Shown: positions 1-7,094, counted from the first letter of the stretch. The stretch is 16,327 bases of DNA from CAYUAI01 sp964442745 (GCA_964442745.1 CAYUAI010000088.1:1-16327); one strand, 5' to 3'. A program made the numbers and translations. The notes: generated by a model not told the origin, from the letters alone.

Positions 1-92
1 TTGCGGGGGCAGTATTGGAATTGCATCGAAACGCGCACCAATTTCCCGTTTAACTGGGATGCACCTGAAAACTGGCGGTCATAGTAAATCAT
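1..92 (-). CDS. Possible 5' end of an unrecognised gene running off the left edge
   Basis: On the minus strand a frame is open from 155 down to base 1, with an in-frame TAA at 158-156. The first ATG is at 92-90. AGGG lies about 9 bases upstream, a weak ribosome binding site. The first residues are MIYYDRQFSGASQLNGKLVR, and the frame continues off the window. The residue mix looks protein-like, but only about 30 codons are visible. Two plus-strand frames are also open here (to 84 and to 145), so coding on this strand is not proven. It could equally be the edge of a repeated element or a gene remnant. I do not recognise the family. Confidence 0.3.
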   Translation of the reverse strand, partial: MIYYDRQFSGASQLNGKLVRVSMQFQYCPR

Positions 93-447
93 CAGCCGAG
101 TCCCTGTCAAAAATAATTGGGCGGCAAGACGGTCAAGCGAAATAACCGCGCCCTCTTAAAATTTAAAGAGGCTGATTAAATTTTATTCTATTTTATCCAC
201 AAGAATAACTGAACACTATTCAGCCAATCAATCCCCCTAATAAAATATTGTGATAGGCAAAAGGCTAGTATTCTGTACCATTGATGCTATGATGAAAAAA
301 CTTAAGGTGACTTTAATCACTAGAAGAGCAATGCAGAACAAAAACGAACGGCTAACAATCAATAACAAATATGATTGATATCGTTTTTGCTGATAACAAA
401 AATAGAAGAATTATTTCTGTCATTACATTTGAGAAGGGGGTTGCATC
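93..447. other. Intergenic region, mostly unexplained
   Basis: No convincing gene lies here apart from the upstream extension of the left-edge frame. A short stem, CCTCTT at 152-157 paired with AAGAGG at 166-171, is followed by a T-rich stretch. It could be a weak plus-strand terminator, but the 6-bp stem is short. The promoter for the gene at 448 is listed separately. An ORF beginning at 371 overlaps the gene at 448 in another frame and is judged spurious. Confidence 0.4.
285..293 (+). promoter_or_regulatory. Extended -10 promoter (TGCTATGAT)
   Basis: TG at 285-286, one base, then TATGAT at 288-293 fits an extended -10 element for the housekeeping sigma factor. The -35 region, near 265-270, is a poor match, as is usual for extended -10 promoters. 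Transcription would begin near 300, leaving a leader of about 150 bases before the gene at 448. Confidence 0.4.
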
Positions 448-651
448 ATGTCTTATCGGTTACTTGAAAAAGTTGACGACGCACTCGACCAACACGCCAG
501 AGAATTGCCACCGAATAGCGTCACATTCCAATCGATCATTCGCGAAGATGCCTTTGGCGAAATTGCCTCATATGCACGCAGCGAAGGATTTAGTCAGCTA
601 GCTTCGTTACTCGAAGCTGCCGAGTATGCAAGCTGCCAACAGGCGACATAA
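448..651 (+). CDS. Small hypothetical protein, 67 aa
   Basis: A short ORF whose ATG is preceded by a G-rich ribosome binding site (AAGGGGG ending about 7 bases upstream). The product is hydrophilic, with no signal peptide or membrane segment, and looks mostly alpha-helical: several Ala/Glu/Leu stretches, ending in an LLEAAEYASC segment. I do not recognise a family. The overlapping ORF at 371-601 in another frame lacks a comparable ribosome binding site and reads less like a protein. The gene stands alone, with about 360 bases to the next gene and an extended -10 promoter about 155 bases upstream. Function unknown; that it is a real gene is likely but not certain. Confidence 0.55.
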   Translation: MSYRLLEKVDDALDQHARELPPNSVTFQSIIREDAFGEIASYARSEGFSQLASLLEAAEYASCQQAT

Positions 652-953
652 TCCAACGTTATAAATACGACATTTTAACGTGTTGAATACGACAGCAACA
701 CCGACGCGTAAGCAAAAAACCAAGCGACCACGATGCTGAGCGGGTTGGGCTGTGCTCAACCCTTCAAGCCACGGCACGGTCAAGTGCCTAAAACACTAGT
801 ATCCTCAGGGAGCGATACTTATTTTTTAAGTCGCCACTTAATTAAAAGTATAGCAAAGGAATTCGCCACGCCAAGTTTTTTTCATCATTCAAACGCGGCC
901 AACCACCCCGCCATCACCAATTGCTATTTTTTTGCGCCACCATTGATGTATGC
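652..953. other. Non-coding spacer with small hairpins
   Basis: No supportable gene. Two small stems follow one another: GGGTTG at 742-747 with CAACCC at 757-762, and GGCAC at 773-777 with GTGCC at 784-788. Neither has a good T-tract, so they are not convincing terminators. They may be chance, or part of a structured transcript end after the small gene at 448-651. The ORFs visible here (from 733 and from a TTG at 921) lack ribosome binding sites. Confidence 0.4.
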
Positions 954-959
954 TATAAT
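951..959 (+). promoter_or_regulatory. Strong extended -10 promoter (TGCTATAAT)
   Basis: A perfect TATAAT at 954-959 has TG one base upstream (951-952). TTGCGC at 932-937, 16 bases upstream, is a partial -35. Transcription would start near 966. This drives the DUF4442/nitronate monooxygenase pair and rules out the upstream TTG at 921 as a translation start, because it would lie before the transcript. Confidence 0.65.
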
Positions 960-1013
960 CATACGAATGACTTTATCGTAGGGACCCATCGGGTGACTCA
1001 ATCCCCCCAATCA

Positions 1014-1469
1014 ATGATTAAAAATACCTGGCAACTGTTACATCAAAAACCGGCTGGGAAATGGTTATTTAGCCAAATAATGAATCACATCGTGCCATAC
1101 TCGGGCTCCATCAATGCAAAAGTCATCTCACTCACGCCCGGTCAAGTCACACTGCAACTAAAAGATAAACGAAAAATACGAAATCACTTACATTCTATCC
1201 ACGCCATCGCCTTAACCAATCTCGGCGAATATTGTAGCGGCCTGGCATTATATACCAGCATGCCTGCACATATCCGCGGCATCGTGGTAAAACTGGAGAC
1301 AGAATATTATAAAAAAGCACGCGGCACCCTCACCGCCGTGAGCCATTGCCAATGCCCTGACATCTTATCCAATACCACTTATTTGGTTAACACAGAAATC
1401 AAAGATCAAAACCATGAGCTGGTTGCCAAAACCATCACCCACTGGCGATTAAGTCCAATCAATCACTAA
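1014..1469 (+). CDS. DUF4442 hotdog-fold (thioesterase-like) protein
   Basis: A 151-residue protein beginning MIKNTWQLLHQKPAGKWLFS. The start region, the segment PYSGSINAKVISLTPGQVTL and the internal HSIHAIALTNLGEYCSGLAL fit the DUF4442 branch of hotdog-fold proteins, which are related to acyl-CoA thioesterases (PaaI-type). The conserved His-Ala-Ile-Ala-x-x-Asn-x-x-Glu segment is the usual active-site helix region of such proteins. The substrate is unknown; a fatty acyl or aromatic acyl thioester is inferred from the fold. The ATG at 1014 fits the family N-terminus but has no clear ribosome binding site. A GTG at 993 in the same frame, behind TAGGG, is a possible alternative. The gene is followed after 14 bases by the nitronate monooxygenase-like gene and is probably co-transcribed with it from the promoter at 951-959. 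Confidence 0.8.
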   Translation: MIKNTWQLLHQKPAGKWLFSQIMNHIVPYSGSINAKVISLTPGQVTLQLKDKRKIRNHLHSIHAIALTNLGEYCSGLALYTSMPAHIRGIVVKLETEYYKKARGTLTAVSHCQCPDILSNTTYLVNTEIKDQNHELVAKTITHWRLSPINH

Positions 1470-1483
1470 CGGCTTACTACATC

Positions 1484-2476
1484 ATGTCACAAGCATTTAG
1501 CAATCAATTCACCCAACACGCTCATATTCAATTACCGCTGATCGGGGGCGCCATGTATCCCTGCAGCAACCCGGAATTGGTCGCAGCGATATCTAACGCA
1601 GGGGGCATTGGTATCGTACAACCGGTTTCACTTACCTACGTCTATGGCTATGAATTCCGGGCTGGGTTACGTTACATAAAAACCCTCACCAACAAACCCA
1701 TTGGCATGAATGTACTTATCGAACAATCGTCAAAAGCCTATCAAAAACGCATGCGTCACTGGATTAATATCGCCTTACAAGAAGGGGTGCGTTTTTTTGT
1801 GACCTCATTGGGGAAACCTGACTGGGTCGTTGATCAGATACATGCAGAAAAGGGGATTGTGTACCATGATGTGACGGAAAAAAAATGGGCGGAAAAAGGA
1901 GTGAAAGCTGGCGTTGATGGTCTCATTGCTGTCAACAATCGTGCCGGTGGACATGCCGGCCAACACCCAGCAAAAACCCTTTATCATGCACTGACTGAAT
2001 TTAACCTGCCCTTGATTTGCGCAGGCGGCATTGCAAATCCGTCAGGCTTTTTAGCCGTATTACAAATGGGATATGCCGGCGTGCAAATGGGAACACGATT
2101 TATTGCCAGCCACGAATGTCAAGTCAATACGGCGTATAAACAAGCGATTGTCAATGCCAAATCCACGGATATTGTGCTATCAGAACGTATCACGGGTGTG
2201 CCTGTCTCGGTGATAAACACCCCCGACATCGCACACATGGGATTAACCGCAGGCCCCCTGGCACGCTGGATGTTACATGGAAAAAAACGCAAACATTTGA
2301 TGCGCGCCATTTATACATTTAAATCAATCTGGCAATTAAAGCGCGCATCTGTTCAAAAAAGCAAGCAACAGGATTTTTGGCAAGCCGGAAAAAGCGTCGA
2401 GCATATTAGCCACATAGACACGATCGATAATATCATATCAAGCTTTCAACGTGCCCTGAACAAAATCAGAACATAG
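1484..2476 (+). CDS. Nitronate monooxygenase family (FMN-dependent) protein
   Basis: A 330-residue TIM-barrel flavoprotein of the nitronate monooxygenase / 2-nitropropane dioxygenase family. Visible family marks are the N-terminal PLIGGAMYP (about residues 18-26), the ISNAGGIGIV strand and loop, the GGHAG phosphate/active-site motif (about residue 154), the CAGGIANPSGF segment and the GVQMGTRFIAS FMN-binding stretch. The family oxidises alkyl nitronates using FMN and oxygen; related members are enoyl-ACP reductases (FabK) and other FMN enzymes, so the exact substrate cannot be fixed. The length is normal for the family. There is no obvious ribosome binding site, and translation may depend on coupling to the thioesterase-like gene ending 14 bases upstream. 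The C-terminal 60 residues are basic and less conserved in appearance. Pairing with a hotdog thioesterase suggests a lipid or acyl-related role (inference). Confidence 0.88.
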   Translation: MSQAFSNQFTQHAHIQLPLIGGAMYPCSNPELVAAISNAGGIGIVQPVSLTYVYGYEFRAGLRYIKTLTNKPIGMNVLIEQSSKAYQKRMRHWINIALQEGVRFFVTSLGKPDWVVDQIHAEKGIVYHDVTEKKWAEKGVKAGVDGLIAVNNRAGGHAGQHPAKTLYHALTEFNLPLICAGGIANPSGFLAVLQMGYAGVQMGTRFIASHECQVNTAYKQAIVNAKSTDIVLSERITGVPVSVINTPDIAHMGLTAGPLARWMLHGKKRKHLMRAIYTFKSIWQLKRASVQKSKQQDFWQAGKSVEHISHIDTIDNIISSFQRALNKIRT

Positions 2477-2531
2477 AATGGAAAGAGCGAAGCGAAAGCG
2501 ATCAATCACGACCAAAACTACTTTTATTTCA

Positions 2532-3185
2532 CTACGGGTATAAATAGCAATTTTTTTTCGAACGCCCTTGCAAATAACTCATCGCAATCTCACGAAATGG
2601 TGTTTGAGAAACAAAACTATTCATAAATTCCACCACCAGTGGACGCTCTTTGTATTCCGCTAACAACTTAATGACTTCGATCACCGTACGGTGATACTTC
2701 TGCCCAGTCGATACCGAATTAACTGGGTTAAACACTCGATTCCATAGAATAGCCAAGCTATCAATCGTGCCAATTGTCACCAAAGCCGCACAAGCCGCAT
2801 AACGATAGCGAGGCTCGTACTGCACCACATTGTCAAAAAAATCGTATAAGCACTGTTGGCGCTTATCAATAAAACCCATAGCATAAATCAAATCAAAACG
2901 CCGCAGGCGACCATGGTTATCCGCTTCTGAATATAACGATGATCTTGCCAACTGAATAAATCGCTGAGCACGATTGTCAATTTTCTCTCGGCACGCCAAA
3001 CTCACTAAACGATCACGCAAATTCGCCGGAGAAATACGATCTAACATGGCATTACTATCTTCTAATTGTGTCAGGAAACCAAGATCTCTTAACGCGAAAA
3101 ACTCACGATCGATTCTGATGGTATCTACCTTCGAATATAAATCCATAATTTTTCCGTGAGAATAGTACTCTGAAAACATCGTCAT
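2532..3185 (-). CDS. Hypothetical helical (HEAT-like) protein
   Basis: A 217-residue cytoplasmic-looking protein without signal peptide or membrane segment. Start choice: GAGGGG is correctly spaced before the ATG at 3185 (and, less tightly, the ATG at 3179), so the first ATG at 3206 is unlikely because it lies before that ribosome binding site. The middle and C-terminal parts contain paired amphipathic helices, such as YRYAACAALVTIGTIDSLAI and the following VIEVIKLLAEYKERPLVVEF, which resemble HEAT-like helical repeats. The protein ends in a basic tail (SKKN). It is convergent with the monooxygenase-like gene, 55 bases from its end, and divergent from the small secreted repeat protein at 3483. 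I do not recognise the family; HEAT-like repeats often mediate protein binding, but that is only an inference. Confidence 0.7.
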   Translation of the reverse strand: MTMFSEYYSHGKIMDLYSKVDTIRIDREFFALRDLGFLTQLEDSNAMLDRISPANLRDRLVSLACREKIDNRAQRFIQLARSSLYSEADNHGRLRRFDLIYAMGFIDKRQQCLYDFFDNVVQYEPRYRYAACAALVTIGTIDSLAILWNRVFNPVNSVSTGQKYHRTVIEVIKLLAEYKERPLVVEFMNSFVSQTPFREIAMSYLQGRSKKNCYLYP

Positions 3186-3325
3186 TAACCCCTCACATGT
3201 TGTCATATACGCTAACGAATTTAATGTGAAAAATCCTTATTGATGATATGCAATACCATGAATGATTCTTTCTTCACCAAGACATATTTCCATGTTTGAA
3301 CTTATATACTACAGAGGATTTAAGC

Positions 3326-3367
3326 CGACTAACTGTGAAGCAACTCACAGCTAGTCGTAATTTTTCC
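3326..3367 (+). terminator. Rho-independent terminator-like hairpin
   Basis: CGACTAACTGTGA at 3326-3338 pairs with TCACAGCTAGTCG at 3345-3357 (12 of 13 bp), with a 6-base loop. The stem is followed by TAATTTTTCC. It reads as a terminator on the plus strand, yet no plus-strand gene lies between it and the start of the minus-strand gene at 3185. It could end a short unknown transcript, attenuate transcription into the gene at 3483, or block antisense reading. Confidence 0.5.
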
Positions 3368-3414
3368 TCACGCACTGACAAAAAATGGAAAACAATATCC
3401 CCAAAGCCAACTAA

Positions 3415-3423
3415 TGTTATACT
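3415..3423 (+). promoter_or_regulatory. Extended -10 promoter (TGTTATACT)
   Basis: TG at 3415-3416 and TATACT at 3418-3423 form an extended -10 element; no good -35 is seen. Transcription would start near 3430, giving a leader of about 50 bases with GGAGG before the ATG at 3483. Confidence 0.45.
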
Positions 3424-3482
3424 TTACGAGTCCATTATGGAGGCAGGCATAGACTTATCTTAAATCAACTGGGAGGATAGTT

Positions 3483-3872
3483 ATGAAACTAAAACCGCTG
3501 ATGATAACTGCAATTTTTGCATTATCAATCGCCATGCAAAGCAGCTTTGCCACACCTACAGGTGAGCAAACAGCACTCGCCACCATCGCAAATATTATGA
3601 TGAACCTCAATCATTTCCCAAGCGCATCAGAGAAGGCTCAATTAAGGACAATCGCCAATGACGAGACAGTATCGACACATGAGCGAACCATTGCCTCTGC
3701 GATGGCGAATCTACAACATTCAGCCACAGCAACCGATAAACGGAAACTCAGTAAAATTATAGAGGATAAATCCGCCCCAGCAGCAGTCAAAGAAATGGCA
3801 AGTATCGTTTTTCACTTAAACCACAAACCCAGTGGTGAAGACAAACAAAAATTACAACAAATGTTAGAATAA
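3483..3872 (+). CDS. Small secreted protein built of a 35-residue repeat
   Basis: A 129-residue protein with a good ribosome binding site (GGGAGGATA just upstream) and a typical Sec signal peptide (residues 1-23, ending SSFA). The mature part is a tandem repeat with a period of exactly 35 residues. His44, His79 and His114 line up, as do Lys51, Lys86, Lys121, and Leu54, Leu89, Leu124; Asp60 and Asp95 match too. The unit reads roughly Ile-Ala-x-x-Met-x-x-Leu-x-His, then an SA/TA-x-x-(D/E)K segment, then KL-x-x-I. Two units are complete and the third is shorter. Each unit is probably two short helices. There is no cysteine or membrane anchor, so it is probably soluble in the periplasm. I know no function. 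It is a single-gene unit between an extended -10 promoter and a large inverted repeat. Confidence 0.8.
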   Translation: MKLKPLMITAIFALSIAMQSSFATPTGEQTALATIANIMMNLNHFPSASEKAQLRTIANDETVSTHERTIASAMANLQHSATATDKRKLSKIIEDKSAPAAVKEMASIVFHLNHKPSGEDKQKLQQMLE

Positions 3873-3934
3873 CAAGTGGCTTTACGCTTTTTCTCTTATC
3901 ATCTAAATCGTATTCCCAAAAAAATCAGCGTATA

Positions 3935-4005
3935 TCTGTAGCGAATCATTTTTAGATATTGAAAATGTTGGGGATTCACCACACCTAAAAATGATTCGCT
4001 ACAGA
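3935..4005. repeat. Perfect 21-bp inverted repeat (hairpin or palindromic repeat element)
   Basis: The 21 bases at 3935-3955 are the exact reverse complement of 3985-4005, separated by 29 bases. A second inverted pair interleaves with it: TTGAAAATGT at 3959-3968 and ACATTTTCAA at 4020-4029. A TATAAT at 4009-4014 follows the right arm. The arms could be a small mobile palindromic element, an RNA hairpin or pseudoknot in the leader of the gene at 4106, or paired protein-binding sites. There is no T-tract, so a classic terminator is unlikely. Confidence 0.75.
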
Positions 4006-4105
4006 CGGTATAATAATCGACATTTTCAAGCCTAACGCTAGCATCACAGCAATCTAATGACGATGCTAAACTCAATAATACCCTCCATCAGATGAGTCTT
4101 TAGCA

Positions 4106-4942
4106 ATGAATACGTGGAAAGAAATGACGGCCGAACTGTTTGCCAATCCCAAGGGGTACTTGCTTGATCAACATCGTGATGGACAACAAACCATTCATGT
4201 TTATCAAAATGAACAACTGCGCTGGATGCGCTTTAGTGATCAAGCGATCCAAAGCGCCATGGCCCGCCAACAGCCAACACGATTAATCCTTCCTTATACA
4301 GAAACCATAACCGGAGCGCTTCTATTCAACGCTACCCCTGAAAAAATGGCCATTCTTGGCATGGGAACCGGCTCCCTATTACGCTATTTCCACCAACAAT
4401 TACCCCAGTGCAAAATCTCATCGGTTGAAAAAAGCCAAATTGTTGTCGATATAGCCCGTCGCTACTTCCACTTACCCCGCGAAAACCACCGATCCCAAAT
4501 CCATGTCACGGATGCTCACCATTTCATCCAAAAGAACAACCAACGATTTGACATGATTGTTGTGGATCTACATGATGCCTCGCCCATTCAGCCACTGCTA
4601 TTAACCCCTGATTTTTACCAATCCTGTTACCAAGCCTTAAATCACAAGGGCATCTTAGTGGTCAATCTGTTAACCGAATCAGCGCACAGCTTTTCCGTCG
4701 CATTAAAACTCATACGATTTATTTTTAACAAACAAGCTTTATGTGTGACGGTTCCTGAATACCTCAATGTTATCGTACTTGCGTTTAAAGAAAACAACCT
4801 AAGGCTGAAGGGTCAACAACTGGCCCATCGAGCCCAAGCATTACAAGCCCACTTTCTCATTGATTTTGATCAATTTATTCATCAGATCATCGTCACAGAT
4901 GAGCCGATATTCACTGATATGTCTTTGATTGATAAAAAATAA
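4106..4942 (+). CDS. Spermidine synthase-like SAM-binding protein
   Basis: A 278-residue protein with the Rossmann-type fold of polyamine synthases and methyltransferases. The glycine-rich loop is ILGMGTGSLL (about residues 83-92). The acidic residue after the second strand is Glu108 in SSVEKS. Asp136 (VTDAHHF) and the DMIVVDLHD segment (Asp154, Asp157) follow, in the order seen in SpeE. An N-terminal beta-rich segment, with IHVYQNEQLRWMRF near 30-43, matches the usual SpeE front domain. The family moves an aminopropyl group from decarboxylated SAM to putrescine. Here the loop is GMGTG rather than GGGDG, and the usual DSSDP motif is DLHDA, so it is probably a divergent paralogue with another substrate or only SAM-binding function. 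It has a weak ribosome binding site and stands as a single gene. No speD-like partner is near. Confidence 0.75.
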   Translation: MNTWKEMTAELFANPKGYLLDQHRDGQQTIHVYQNEQLRWMRFSDQAIQSAMARQQPTRLILPYTETITGALLFNATPEKMAILGMGTGSLLRYFHQQLPQCKISSVEKSQIVVDIARRYFHLPRENHRSQIHVTDAHHFIQKNNQRFDMIVVDLHDASPIQPLLLTPDFYQSCYQALNHKGILVVNLLTESAHSFSVALKLIRFIFNKQALCVTVPEYLNVIVLAFKENNLRLKGQQLAHRAQALQAHFLIDFDQFIHQIIVTDEPIFTDMSLIDKK

Positions 4943-5025
4943 CTTAAAAACTTAAGCTAGCTTCAGAAATGCGCAGTATACTGCTTGGTCATTAGGCTTA
5001 CTCGCTGTATTCATGAGCGATAAGA

Positions 5026-5065
5026 CGTGTTATGATGTTTTACAAAAGTCAAACATCATAACACG
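5026..5065. promoter_or_regulatory. 15-bp palindrome over an extended -10 promoter
   Basis: CGTGTTATGATGTTT at 5026-5040 is exactly mirrored by AAACATCATAACACG at 5051-5065, with 10 bases between. The left arm contains TGTTATGAT (5028-5036), an extended -10 element, with TATTCA at 5008-5013 as a weak -35. Because of the symmetry the same -10 also occurs on the minus strand. The position suggests an operator covering the promoter of the LolA-like gene at 5122. A hairpin in RNA is the alternative; there is no T-tract after it. Confidence 0.5.
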
Positions 5066-5121
5066 ATCGTCTATTTGACGAACATTCGTTCCGACGAGAC
5101 AAACGATGAGGAGTTTCCGTT

Positions 5122-5940
5122 ATGACAATAGTAAAAATAATGGCTATTTTATTTTATAGTTGTGCTATGTTGTTTATCATCAGTACTGCTCACGCACAAC
5201 CGGTGGCCACAGCCCTATCAGCCATGGATATTGTGCAACAATGTGACAACAAAAACCCCGGTAAAGATCAAGTCACCCAACTCACCGTCACCATCAAAAA
5301 TAAATTCGGCAAATCACGCAAAACAGTATACTACCGGTTTTGGAAAAATTTGTTTGACACGGAACAACAACTCGACAAGATGACCCTGTTCACCATCGCC
5401 CCGCCAGAGGTCAAGAATACCGCCTTTATGCGTTATGCTTACGCCCCCGACTTGCACAAAAATGCAGATCAATGGATTTATTTACCAAACTTAAAAAAGC
5501 TTCGCCGAGTATCAATTCGTGATTTAGGCGATCGTTTCCTGGGATCGGATTTAACCTATGGAGATATCGCTATGCGGTTACCTCGCCATGATAAGCATAC
5601 TTTATTAGGCAGCAAAAGATCAGGCGCAAACCAAATATTCTTGATTGAAAGCCGACCTAATGAAACTGACTCTATCTACAGCCGCAAGCAGGTTGAATAT
5701 GAAATGTCCGAAGACAGTTGCCTAAAGCGCCACATTCGTTATTATGATCGCAAAGGAGCGCTGCTAAAAACCCAATCGATTGATTGGCAAAAAATCGACA
5801 ATGCCTGGCTGTGGAAAACCGTAGAAATCAAAAATGCACAAACCTTTGGTTCGTCCATTTTTGAAATCAGCAAAGCGAAGGTCAATGTAGGCATTTCAGA
5901 AAAATGGTTTACTGAACGGATGTTGAAACGCGGTTTATAA
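5122..5940 (+). CDS. Outer membrane lipoprotein-sorting (LolA-like) protein
   Basis: A 272-residue secreted protein with a signal peptide ending AHA-Q at residue 25 and GAGGAG correctly spaced 8 bases before the ATG. The mature part has the LolA-like half-barrel features: QLTVTIKNKFGKSRKTVYYR, FTIAPPEVKNTAFMRYAY, the DQWIYLPNLKKLRRVSIRD stretch, FLGSDLTYGDI and the closing RYYDRKGALLKTQSI segment. These fit the LolA_like family (PF17131), often found beside RND/MMPL exporters and outer-membrane proteins and thought to carry lipids across the periplasm. No exporter gene is adjacent here. The neighbours are a spermidine-synthase-like gene upstream and, converging 45 bases downstream, a beta-barrel gene. 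True LolA of the lipoprotein pathway is shorter, so this is a paralogue. It is probably regulated through the palindrome at 5026-5065. Confidence 0.82.
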   Translation: MTIVKIMAILFYSCAMLFIISTAHAQPVATALSAMDIVQQCDNKNPGKDQVTQLTVTIKNKFGKSRKTVYYRFWKNLFDTEQQLDKMTLFTIAPPEVKNTAFMRYAYAPDLHKNADQWIYLPNLKKLRRVSIRDLGDRFLGSDLTYGDIAMRLPRHDKHTLLGSKRSGANQIFLIESRPNETDSIYSRKQVEYEMSEDSCLKRHIRYYDRKGALLKTQSIDWQKIDNAWLWKTVEIKNAQTFGSSIFEISKAKVNVGISEKWFTERMLKRGL

Positions 5941-5954
5941 ATGTTCAACATCCG
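5917..5954. terminator. Possible hairpin terminator between convergent genes
   Basis: CGGATGTTGAA at 5917-5927 pairs perfectly with TTCAACATCCG at 5944-5954, with a 16-base loop. The hairpin spans the stop codon of the LolA-like gene and lies before the end of the opposite barrel gene. An A-then-T-rich stretch (AATAAAAAATTTT) follows on the plus side. The lack of an immediate T-run makes this a moderate call. Confidence 0.4.
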
Positions 5955-5985
5955 ATACCCAATAAAAAATTTTACGGAAAGATCA

Positions 5986-6993
5986 TCAAAACTTGTAACC
6001 CACCTGAAAAGCAAAGGATGTTTTAGTATCTTCTGCTTTACCATCCTTATCCGTAAACATTTTATTATCTGCGGTGACATAAGAAACTTCGGCTCGCACA
6101 AATCCATGTTTACCGACATTCATGGTCGGCGTTACCGTCAAGGTAAAACCGCTATCAAAACCATAAATGCCGCTATCACCATCACTGATGTATTCTAAAC
6201 GGACAGGCAAATCAATGGAGGGTGCCAAGTTCGGAACGGCATAAACCGCGATTCCAAAACCACTGTCATCGGTAGCACCCATCGGTTTGTCATCAAGCAC
6301 ATGAAAATCAATATTCACTCCGACATCGGTACCGCTCATATTCGTACTGACAATAAGATCGATAATATTTCGACTCGCATCACCATCACCATCGAAATAA
6401 TTAATGGCATAATCCACACCGCTGGCCGAACCATTTAAGCCCACCGCAAATGCTTTTGATCCACCTGCCGCTCCATCGTTATTTGCTTCGGCATAAACAC
6501 TCATATCACCCATGTCATAAGAGACACGTGCCCCCGGATAATATGCCGGTTGTGCATTCCACAAGGCACCGAGGCTAATATTTCCGTTATCATAACTATT
6601 GGCTACCTCAAAACCCACATTGGAGGCTAACAAACCAGCTTCCACCGTGACATTTTCAACAGGTGCCCAACTCATCCAAGCGTAACGTAATGTCGAATCC
6701 GTATCTGCACCATCACCATTTCCATCCAAGAGTGTTACCTGCGCAAAATTCCCATAGCCACCAAAAAAACCAACGCCACCGGTTTTAGGTTCATCAGAAC
6801 CCAATTCAATAATAAAATCAGACACGATAAAATTATCTTCATTGCTACTACCGGTATTATTAGAAAAAAAATAACCGGCCGAAGCACCACCTGACAAAGT
6901 AATATCCAGATTAGCGGATTTTACGGACCCGGCAAATAACGGAGCCGAAATTAAAGCAAAACTACACGCCACAAATAAAGTGCGTTTTATCAT
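5986..6993 (-). CDS. Outer-membrane beta-barrel (porin-like) protein
   Basis: A 335-residue outer-membrane protein. The signal peptide covers about residues 1-21 (ends APLFA). The mature chain is a series of alternating hydrophobic/polar strands rich in Gly, Asp, Asn, Tyr and Ser, ending in Phe (FQVGYKF), the usual C-terminal signal for outer-membrane insertion. GNGDGADTD and FDGDGDASR are acidic loops that may bind calcium. It resembles the BBP2/porin-like barrel group rather than the OprO/P type further right. Start choice: GAGGG lies directly against the ATG at 6999 but 6 bases from the ATG at 6993, so 6993 is preferred. Its promoter is probably TTGAGA-N18-TATTAT at 7094-7065. It follows urtE on the same strand after 262 bases, so it may be read together with the urt operon, but it has its own promoter-like site. 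The transported substrate is unknown. Confidence 0.78.
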   Translation of the reverse strand: MIKRTLFVACSFALISAPLFAGSVKSANLDITLSGGASAGYFFSNNTGSSNEDNFIVSDFIIELGSDEPKTGGVGFFGGYGNFAQVTLLDGNGDGADTDSTLRYAWMSWAPVENVTVEAGLLASNVGFEVANSYDNGNISLGALWNAQPAYYPGARVSYDMGDMSVYAEANNDGAAGGSKAFAVGLNGSASGVDYAINYFDGDGDASRNIIDLIVSTNMSGTDVGVNIDFHVLDDKPMGATDDSGFGIAVYAVPNLAPSIDLPVRLEYISDGDSGIYGFDSGFTLTVTPTMNVGKHGFVRAEVSYVTADNKMFTDKDGKAEDTKTSFAFQVGYKF

Positions 6994-7064
6994 CTTCATC
7001 CCTCATAATAAACTAATGAAAAATTTTGCCCGATTTTCATTACTATCCACTATTTTAATAAGGT

Positions 7065-7094
7065 ATAATACACAAATTCATGCTTATATCTCAA
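7065..7094 (-). promoter_or_regulatory. Sigma-70-type promoter for the barrel gene
   Basis: On the minus strand TTGAGA (7094-7089) is followed after 18 bases by TATTAT (7070-7065). Transcription would begin near 7058, leaving a leader of about 65 bases before the start at 6993. No other gene or strong terminator was seen in 7000-7262 between urtE and the barrel gene. Confidence 0.42.

Noticed and set aside
371..601. 76-aa ORF overlapping the small gene at 448
   Set aside because: It has no ribosome binding site, its composition is less protein-like, and it overlaps most of a better-supported ORF in another frame.
921..1013. Upstream TTG start for the DUF4442 gene
   Set aside because: The strong TATAAT at 954-959 lies inside this extension, so the TTG would precede the transcript; the family N-terminus fits the ATG at 1014.
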